From: Erysipelotrichaceae bacterium
GTDB lineage: Bacteria > Bacillota_I > Bacilli_A > Erysipelotrichales > Erysipelotrichaceae
Length of the DNA: 10,597 bases
Direction of reading: 5' to 3'
Assembly: GCA_030533035.1 (NCBI GenBank)
Contig: JAUNJW010000050.1
Span: 1-10,597, forward strand
Shown here in pieces: positions 5,640-10,597 of the stretch. The notes beneath the pieces were generated by a model, which saw only the letters and a list, made by a program, of their open reading frames with translations, was not told the origin of the DNA and made no database searches. The position numbers and the translations under genes are program-made. Every line of letters begins with the position of its first letter. Position 1 is the first letter of the stretch.

Positions 5640-7618
5640 GTGAAGAAAACAAGGTTCAGGAACAGGAAAGCGAAGCTGTTCTCAATGAAGAATTAGATAT
5701 CAAGGTTACTCATACATACGATGATTCCGATATCCAGGTTCTGGATGGACTGGAAGCGGTCAGAAAGCGTCCCGGAATGTACATCGCGTCCACATCCTCC
5801 AAAGGTCTTCATCACCTTGTCTGGGAACTTGTGGACAACGGTATCGATGAAGCGATGGCAGGCTATGCGTCCACTGTCACGGTTTCCGTTGACAAGGACA
5901 ATATCGTCACAGTCGAGGATGACGGCCGCGGCATGCCTACAGGCATGAACGAAAAGACCGGAAAATCCACCATTGAAACCATCTATACGGTTCTTCATGC
6001 CGGCGGCAAGTTCGGCGGCGGCGCTTATAAGGTTTCCGGCGGTCTGCACGGTGTCGGCGCTTCGGTTGTCAACGCCCTTTCAGAATGGCTGGAAGTCTCT
6101 GTTTTCCATGACGGAAAGATCTATTTCATCCGCTTTGAAAACGGCGGCCATGCCAAGGAGCCGCTTAAGGTGACCGGTGAGTGTGATCCTGCCAAGCATG
6201 GTTCCATGGTCAGATATAAGGCAGATCCGACAATCTTTACGGAAACAACAGTTTATGAACATGACATTCTCAGGGACAGACTCAGGCAGCTGGCTTTCCT
6301 GAACAAGGGAATCCGTCTGGTTTTCAATGATGAAAGAATGGAAAATCCCGATAAGGTTCATCATGAATTCATGTTTGAGGGCGGCTTGCGGGAATATGTC
6401 AAATATCTCAACAAGAACAGGACTGCTGTCAATGAAGATGTCATCTATTCTGAAGGCCATGACAAAGGAATCCAGGTGGAAGTTGCCTGCCAGTACAATG
6501 ATGGCTACAGCCCCAGCATTTACACATTCTGCAACAATATCAACACAGTTGAAGGCGGAACCCATGAAGAAGGTTTCCGTCTGGCTCTCAACCGTGTTAT
6601 CAACAAATATGCAAGAGACAACGGTTTCCTCAAGGAAAAAGATGACAATCTGACAACCGATGACTGCAAGGAAGGCATTACAGCGGTTATCAGTGTCAAG
6701 CATCCGGATCCTCAGTATGAAGGACAGACAAAAACCAAATTAGGCAATACAGAGGTCAGAAAGATCGTTTCCGATATCTTCGGCACCCAGCTGGAAAGAT
6801 ATCTGATGGAAAATCCCGATGACGCCAAGGCAATCATGGAAAAGGCCACTCTCGCCTCCCAGGCAAGAATGGCTGCCAAGAAGGCAAGAGAACTCACCAG
6901 AAGAAAGAGTTCCCTTGAAATCAGTTCCCTGCCCGGCAAACTCTCCGACTGCTCCTCCAAAGACGCTTCGATCTGCGAAATCTATATCGTCGAGGGTGAC
7001 TCCGCCGGCGGCTCCGCTAAACAGGGCCGTGATTCCCATTACCAGGCAATCCTGCCGTTAAGAGGAAAGATCCTCAACGTGGAAAAGGCAAGACAGCACA
7101 AAGTCTTTGAAAACGCTGAAATCCGCTCCATGATCACCGCCTTCGGCTGCGGTTTCATGGATGAAATCGATGTATCCAAGCTCCGTTACAACAAGATCGT
7201 CATCATGACCGATGCCGACGTCGACGGTTCCCATATCAGAATTCTTCTTCTGACATTCTTCTACAGGTATCTCAGACCTGTCATTGAGCAGGGTCATATC
7301 TATATCGCCCAGCCGCCTCTGTATAAAGTGCAGAAAGGCAATACAGTCCGCTATGCCTATACAGAACAGCAGATGACAAGATTAAGGGCTGAACTCGGCG
7401 ACAGACTGAGTATCCAGAGATACAAGGGTCTTGGTGAAATGAATCCCGAACAGCTCTGGGAAACAACCATGGATCCCAAGAACAGAACACTGATCAGAGT
7501 AAATATTGATGACGCCGAAGTGGCAGACCAGTATTTCTCCATCATGATGGGTGAAGAAGTTGAACCCAGAAAGAATTTCATTATCGAAAACGCGAAGTTC
7601 GCAGAACTTGATATCTGA
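5636..7618 (+). CDS. gyrB: DNA gyrase subunit B
   Basis: GyrB supplies ATP hydrolysis for negative supercoiling by the GyrA2GyrB2 complex. At 660 residues it is the standard short Gram-positive form, without the large insertion of proteobacterial GyrB. The GHKL ATPase domain shows the catalytic base E64 and N68 in W-E-L-V-D-N, D-D-G-R-G-M-P (95-101), and G-G-L-H-G-V-G (135-141). The Q-T-K loop is at 364-366. The TOPRIM domain carries E-G-D-S-A-G-G-S (453-460) and the metal-binding D-A-D-V-D-G-S-H (526-533); the tail contains Y-K-G-L-G-E-M-N (596-603). About 25 acidic, poorly conserved residues precede the core. ATG 5636 overlaps the recF stop as ATGA and has GGGAGG (5624-5629) six bases upstream. 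A ParE identity is unlikely given its position beside recF and gyrA. Confidence 0.97.
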   Translation: MSEENKVQEQESEAVLNEELDIKVTHTYDDSDIQVLDGLEAVRKRPGMYIASTSSKGLHHLVWELVDNGIDEAMAGYASTVTVSVDKDNIVTVEDDGRGMPTGMNEKTGKSTIETIYTVLHAGGKFGGGAYKVSGGLHGVGASVVNALSEWLEVSVFHDGKIYFIRFENGGHAKEPLKVTGECDPAKHGSMVRYKADPTIFTETTVYEHDILRDRLRQLAFLNKGIRLVFNDERMENPDKVHHEFMFEGGLREYVKYLNKNRTAVNEDVIYSEGHDKGIQVEVACQYNDGYSPSIYTFCNNINTVEGGTHEEGFRLALNRVINKYARDNGFLKEKDDNLTTDDCKEGITAVISVKHPDPQYEGQTKTKLGNTEVRKIVSDIFGTQLERYLMENPDDAKAIMEKATLASQARMAAKKARELTRRKSSLEISSLPGKLSDCSSKDASICEIYIVEGDSAGGSAKQGRDSHYQAILPLRGKILNVEKARQHKVFENAEIRSMITAFGCGFMDEIDVSKLRYNKIVIMTDADVDGSHIRILLLTFFYRYLRPVIEQGHIYIAQPPLYKVQKGNTVRYAYTEQQMTRLRAELGDRLSIQRYKGLGEMNPEQLWETTMDPKNRTLIRVNIDDAEVADQYFSIMMGEEVEPRKNFIIENAKFAELDI

Positions 7619-7632
7619 GAAAGGAGGTCCTT

Positions 7633-10155
7633 ATGGCATTAGATGATTTTATGGAATTTGACGAGGATAATTTCGATCCCGGAAATATTACTGAAACCAA
7701 TCTGACAAAGGAAATGAAGAGAGACTTCATTGACTATTCCATGTCAGTTATTGTCGCAAGAGCCCTTCCCGATGTCAGAGACGGCCTCAAGCCCGTTCAG
7801 AGAAGAATTCTCTATGCGATGAATGAAATGAACAACGGACCCGACAAGGCATACCGTAAATGTGCCCGTATTGTCGGTGACACAATGGGTAAATATCATC
7901 CCCATGGCGACAGTTCCATTTACGGCGCCCTGGTCTATATGGCCCAGCCGTGGAATATGAGATCCGTTCTTGTCGACGGTCACGGCAACTTTGGTTCCAT
8001 GGACGGCGACGGCGCGGCGGCGATGCGTTATACCGAAGCCAGAATGTCCAAGATCGCTGTGGAAATGCTGAGGGATCTGGACAAGGAAACAGTTGATATG
8101 ACGCCTAACTATGACGGCGAGGAAGATGAACCTTCTGTACTGCCTGCCCGTTTCCCGAACCTGGTTGTCAACGGTTCCACCGGTATCGCTGTCGGTATGG
8201 CAACAAATATTGCCCCGCACAACCTCGGTGAAACAATTGACGCTGTTATTGCGCTGATTGACAACCCGGATATGACAACCGTGGAAATGATGCAGTATAT
8301 CAAGGGACCTGACTTTCCTACCGGCGGTTATATCCTCGGCAGATCCGGTATCCGCAATTCCTTTGAAACAGGCCGCGGCACCATCGTAATGCGTTCCAAG
8401 ACAAGAATTGAGGATATGCCCAACGGCAAATCCAGGATTGTTGTCTACGAGATTCCTTACATGGTCAACAAGGCCACTCTCGTGGAAAGAATCGCTTCTC
8501 TGGCCCGTGACAAGGTCATTGAAGGCATTACTGATCTGAGAGATGAATCCTCCAACATGAACGGTGTCCGCATCGTCATGGAGCTGAGAAAGGACGTCCA
8601 GCCGGAAGTTCTTCTCAACCAGCTTTACAAGCTTTCCCCGCTGCAGTCCAATTTCGGCGTCAACAACGTTGTTCTCTTCAATAACACGCCGAGACTGGCT
8701 TCCATGAAGGAACTTCTGCAGGGATATATCGCCCATCAGGAAGAAGTCATTGTCCGCAGGACAACATTTGACCTGAAAAAGGCACAGGACAGAGCCCATA
8801 TCCTGGAAGGTCTGAGAATTGCCGTCGACAATCTCGATGAAGTAATTCACACAATCAGGGATTCCAGGGACGCCAACGAAGCCATGACAAGACTCATGGA
8901 CAACTTCGGTCTTGATGAAATCCAGGCCAAGGCAATCCTGGACATGCAGTTCAGAAGACTCACAGGTCTGGAAAGAGACAGAATTGAAAGAGAATACAAC
9001 GAGCTGCTTGTCAAAATCGCTGATCTCAAGGATATTCTTGAACACCATGACCGTGTTCTGACAATCATCAAGGAAGAACTGGCTGAAATCAAAGATAAAT
9101 ACGCAGATCCAAGACGCAGCGAAATCATCGACGCGCCGGCGGATATGGAAGATGAAGATCTGATTCCGGTTGAAAATATTGTCATTACCCTTTCCGCCAA
9201 CGGCTATATCAAGCGCATGACAACGGACAACTACCGTGTGCAGAACCGCGGCGGCAAAGGAATCAAGGGCATGGAACTCAACAAGGACGATGTCATTGAC
9301 CAGTTTGTCTCAATGTCCACCCATGACAACTTACTTGTGCTGACTGACAAGGGACGTGTCTTCAGAATCAAAGGCTACAACATCCCTGAATTCAGCCGTA
9401 CCAGCAAGGGAATTCCTGCAATCAACCTGATCCAGATTGACAGAAATGAAAAGATCAAGGCATTTGTACCGTACAAGAACGATGACAATGCCAGCTTCCT
9501 GTTCTTCGTCACAAAACAGGGTCTGATCAAGAAGACTTCAATTGAAGAATTCAAGAATATCAACCGCAACGGCAAGATCGCGATCAAGCTCAATGAAGAT
9601 GATGAGCTTGTCGAGGTCAAACCGACTAACGGTGAAGCAGAGATCATCATTGCCGGATCCAACGGCAAGGCTGTCAGATTCAAGGAAGCAGATGTCAGAC
9701 CGCTCGGCAGAACTGCCAGAGGCGTCAGAGGCTTCAATGTGGATGGCGGCAAGGTCATCGGCATGGCAACCAGCGAAGAAGGCAATTACATCCTGACAGT
9801 CACAGAAAATGGCTACGGCAAGAAGTCATTGATTGATGATTACCGTATGACAAGCCGCGGCGCCAAGGGCGTCAAGACAGTCAATGTCTCTGAAAAGACA
9901 GGCAGTCTTGTATGCATGAAAGCAGTAGATGGCGATGAAGACTGCATGATCATGACAGATTCCGGCATTATCATCAGAATCTCACTGAAGCAGGTTGCGG
10001 TTTATAACCGCTCTGCCCAGGGTGTACATCTGATCAATGTCAAGGATGATCAGAAAGTATCCACTGTTGAAGTACTGGCTGCGGAACCGGATGAACCTGA
10101 ATCTGAAACTGCAGAGCCGGAAGCAGTGACTGAAGAAACTCCAGCAGAAGAATAA
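7633..10155 (+). CDS. gyrA: DNA gyrase subunit A
   Basis: GyrA cuts and rejoins DNA and wraps it for supercoiling. The 840 residues match the family. The catalytic tyrosine is Y133 in A-A-M-R-Y-T-E (E. coli Y122 equivalent). The quinolone-resistance region contains H-P-H-G-D-S-S-I-Y-G (89-98): serine 94 matches E. coli S83, but residue 98, at the position of E. coli D87, is glycine (codon GGC 7924-7926). The C-terminal beta-pinwheel has a GyrA box Q-N-R-G-G-K-G (537-543), which marks gyrase and not topoisomerase IV, and further blades with G-R-T-A-R-G-V-R-G, S-R-G-A-K-G-V and N-R-S-A-Q-G-V. The last 25 residues hold 11 acidic and no basic residues. ATG 7633 follows gyrB by 14 bases with AAGGAGGT (7621-7628) just upstream. 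Two terminators follow. Confidence 0.98.
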   Translation: MALDDFMEFDEDNFDPGNITETNLTKEMKRDFIDYSMSVIVARALPDVRDGLKPVQRRILYAMNEMNNGPDKAYRKCARIVGDTMGKYHPHGDSSIYGALVYMAQPWNMRSVLVDGHGNFGSMDGDGAAAMRYTEARMSKIAVEMLRDLDKETVDMTPNYDGEEDEPSVLPARFPNLVVNGSTGIAVGMATNIAPHNLGETIDAVIALIDNPDMTTVEMMQYIKGPDFPTGGYILGRSGIRNSFETGRGTIVMRSKTRIEDMPNGKSRIVVYEIPYMVNKATLVERIASLARDKVIEGITDLRDESSNMNGVRIVMELRKDVQPEVLLNQLYKLSPLQSNFGVNNVVLFNNTPRLASMKELLQGYIAHQEEVIVRRTTFDLKKAQDRAHILEGLRIAVDNLDEVIHTIRDSRDANEAMTRLMDNFGLDEIQAKAILDMQFRRLTGLERDRIEREYNELLVKIADLKDILEHHDRVLTIIKEELAEIKDKYADPRRSEIIDAPADMEDEDLIPVENIVITLSANGYIKRMTTDNYRVQNRGGKGIKGMELNKDDVIDQFVSMSTHDNLLVLTDKGRVFRIKGYNIPEFSRTSKGIPAINLIQIDRNEKIKAFVPYKNDDNASFLFFVTKQGLIKKTSIEEFKNINRNGKIAIKLNEDDELVEVKPTNGEAEIIIAGSNGKAVRFKEADVRPLGRTARGVRGFNVDGGKVIGMATSEEGNYILTVTENGYGKKSLIDDYRMTSRGAKGVKTVNVSEKTGSLVCMKAVDGDEDCMIMTDSGIIIRISLKQVAVYNRSAQGVHLINVKDDQKVSTVEVLAAEPDEPESETAEPEAVTEETPAEE

Positions 10156-10163
10156 ATCAAATT

Positions 10164-10201
10164 AAAAGATGTAAACATTCATGCATGTCTACATCTTTTT
10201 T
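10164..10201 (+). terminator. gyrA terminator
   Basis: AAAAGATGTA (10164-10173) pairs with TACATCTTTT (10190-10199). The stem continues after one mismatch with ACAT (10175-10178) and ATGT (10185-10188), closing a 6-base loop. A T-run (10196-10201) completes a strong intrinsic terminator 8 bases after the gyrA stop. Confidence 0.9.
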
Positions 10202-10216
10202 ATGTTCTTGCAATAT

Positions 10217-10246
10217 AAAAACCGGCAGCGGAAGAGCCGGTTTTTT
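10217..10246. terminator. Bidirectional terminator between gyrA and the convergent small gene
   Basis: AAAAACCGGC (10217-10226) and GCCGGTTTTT (10236-10245) form a perfect 10-bp stem with a 9-base loop. The A-run on the left and T-run on the right make it usable on both strands: a back-up for gyrA and the main terminator for the minus-strand gene, whose stop codon lies about 20 bases away. Confidence 0.9.
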
Positions 10247-10266
10247 ACAATATGACAGGAAATCAA

Positions 10267-10488
10267 TTATTTTTTCTTTTCTGCGGATTTCTTTTTCTTT
10301 TCCTGTTTTTTGATATCTGCTTCGATCAGGGCTGTGAGATAGCCCTTGATGCTTTCCTGGCCCTCAAGCCATTCAATCAGATTTGTTTCTGTTTTGTTGT
10401 TGAAGCGGACAGAAAAAGATCTGTAATTATTACGGTTATAAGTGTTGTTGTACTCCAGTTTGTTTTTGTATTGATTCTTTGTCGGCAT
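10267..10488 (-). CDS. Small ribbon-helix-helix-like protein, function unknown
   Basis: This 73-residue protein has an N-terminal region rich in asparagine, lysine and tyrosine (1-24), then a strand-helix-helix pattern: Y-R-S-F-S-V-R-F-N (about 22-30) as a possible DNA-contacting beta strand, T-E-T-N-L-I-E-W-L-E as helix one, and S-I-K-G-Y-L-T-A-L-I-E-A-D-I as helix two. It ends in a lysine-rich tail (60-73). That layout resembles Arc/CopG-type ribbon-helix-helix regulators, a group that includes antitoxins and plasmid or phage repressors, but no specific family is recognised. ATG (10488-10486) is preceded on its strand by GAGGGG (10494-10499) five bases away. Terminators lie convergently downstream. 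No toxin partner is visible; anything further upstream lies outside the window. Its transcription could be autoregulated through the repeats at 10487-10511 and 10573-10597. Confidence 0.78.
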   Translation of the reverse strand: MPTKNQYKNKLEYNNTYNRNNYRSFSVRFNNKTETNLIEWLEGQESIKGYLTALIEADIKKQEKKKKSAEKKK

Positions 10489-10511
10489 TTATACCCCTCA
10501 TCTCTATTGAA
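10487..10511. repeat. 25-bp direct repeat, copy 1
   Basis: This copy matches 10573-10597 at 23 of 25 positions; differences are C to T at repeat positions 16 and 18. The shared core is ATACCCCTCAT. On the minus strand it includes the Shine-Dalgarno sequence and first bases of the start codon of the small gene. Confidence 0.85.
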
Positions 10512-10534
10512 AAATTCAACTAATTCTTTACATT

Positions 10535-10563
10535 ATTATATACAACTATATTTATTTAGAAAA
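10535..10563 (-). promoter_or_regulatory. Candidate promoter of the small ribbon-helix-helix-like gene
   Basis: On the minus strand a perfect TATAAT (10540-10535) lies 46 bases upstream of the ATG. The hexamer 17 bases further up, TTTTCT (10563-10558), is a weak -35. Transcription would start near 10528, giving a leader of about 40 bases that contains the proximal 25-bp repeat. The stretch 10500-10597 shows no coding potential that I can support. Confidence 0.5.
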
Positions 10564-10572
10564 GGATAAATA

Positions 10573-10597
10573 ATTTATACCCCTCATTTTTATTGAA
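10573..10597. repeat. 25-bp direct repeat, copy 2 (reaches the window end)
   Basis: This is the second copy, offset by 86 bp from copy 1 and upstream of the candidate promoter on the minus strand. No ATG follows it at the position where the small gene starts after copy 1. It may extend past the window edge. Confidence 0.8.

Noticed and set aside
7744..9048. 434-codon open frame on the minus strand opposite gyrA
   Set aside because: It lies wholly inside gyrA, whose protein is conserved from end to end. The antisense translation resembles no family and has no ribosome-binding site that I could see.
10252..10569. 105-codon plus-strand open frame rich in Phe and Leu, looking like a membrane protein
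   Set aside because: Its hydrophobic part is the antisense reading of lysine codons in the minus-strand gene. It starts just after a terminator, has no good ribosome-binding site and crosses the minus-strand promoter and a repeat.

Overview
This window is a chromosomal replication-origin region of a low-GC Gram-positive bacterium (Bacillota). The basis is the order dnaA, dnaN, yaaA, recF, gyrB, gyrA, with yidC and jag next to the origin, strong Shine-Dalgarno sequences, AT-rich intergenic DNA and many DnaA boxes. DnaA domain IV has an A-R-H-I / H-S-T-I-M-S-A signature rather than the usual P-R-Q-I / H-T-T-V-x-H-A. That leads me to suspect an Erysipelotrichia- or Mollicutes-related gut lineage, but this is inference and not certain.

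Layout. Bases 1-479 hold the 3' end of yidC, overlapped by jag (476-1102), which ends at a terminator. Bases 1103-1557 are a non-coding, AT-rich array of DnaA boxes, the upstream half of oriC. dnaA (1558-2928) follows. A second short non-coding region (2929-3094) has two abutting DnaA boxes beside an AT-rich unwinding candidate, so the origin looks bipartite around dnaA, as in Bacillus subtilis. dnaN (3095-4216) ends at a short hairpin terminator. A new extended -10 promoter then drives a tightly packed set of genes: yaaA (4342-4545), recF (4542-5639), gyrB (5636-7618) and gyrA (7633-10155). Two terminators follow gyrA. The second is symmetrical and also serves a convergent minus-strand gene (10267-10488) for a small ribbon-helix-helix-like protein, the only accessory-looking gene here. 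Its promoter region lies between two nearly identical 25-bp repeats.

How the parts work together. DnaA binds the box arrays and opens the duplex. The DnaN clamp holds the polymerase, RecF helps repair stalled forks, and GyrA2GyrB2 relieves positive supercoils ahead of the forks. YidC and Jag belong to the membrane-insertion and cell-envelope module that usually sits beside oriC.

I see no new defence, mobile or biosynthetic system. The points worth a second look are the orientation of yidC-jag relative to the origin, the box architecture (a 20-bp perfect palindrome and dominance of the TTTTCCACA variant), glycine at the quinolone-contact position of GyrA, and the repeats flanking the small-protein promoter.
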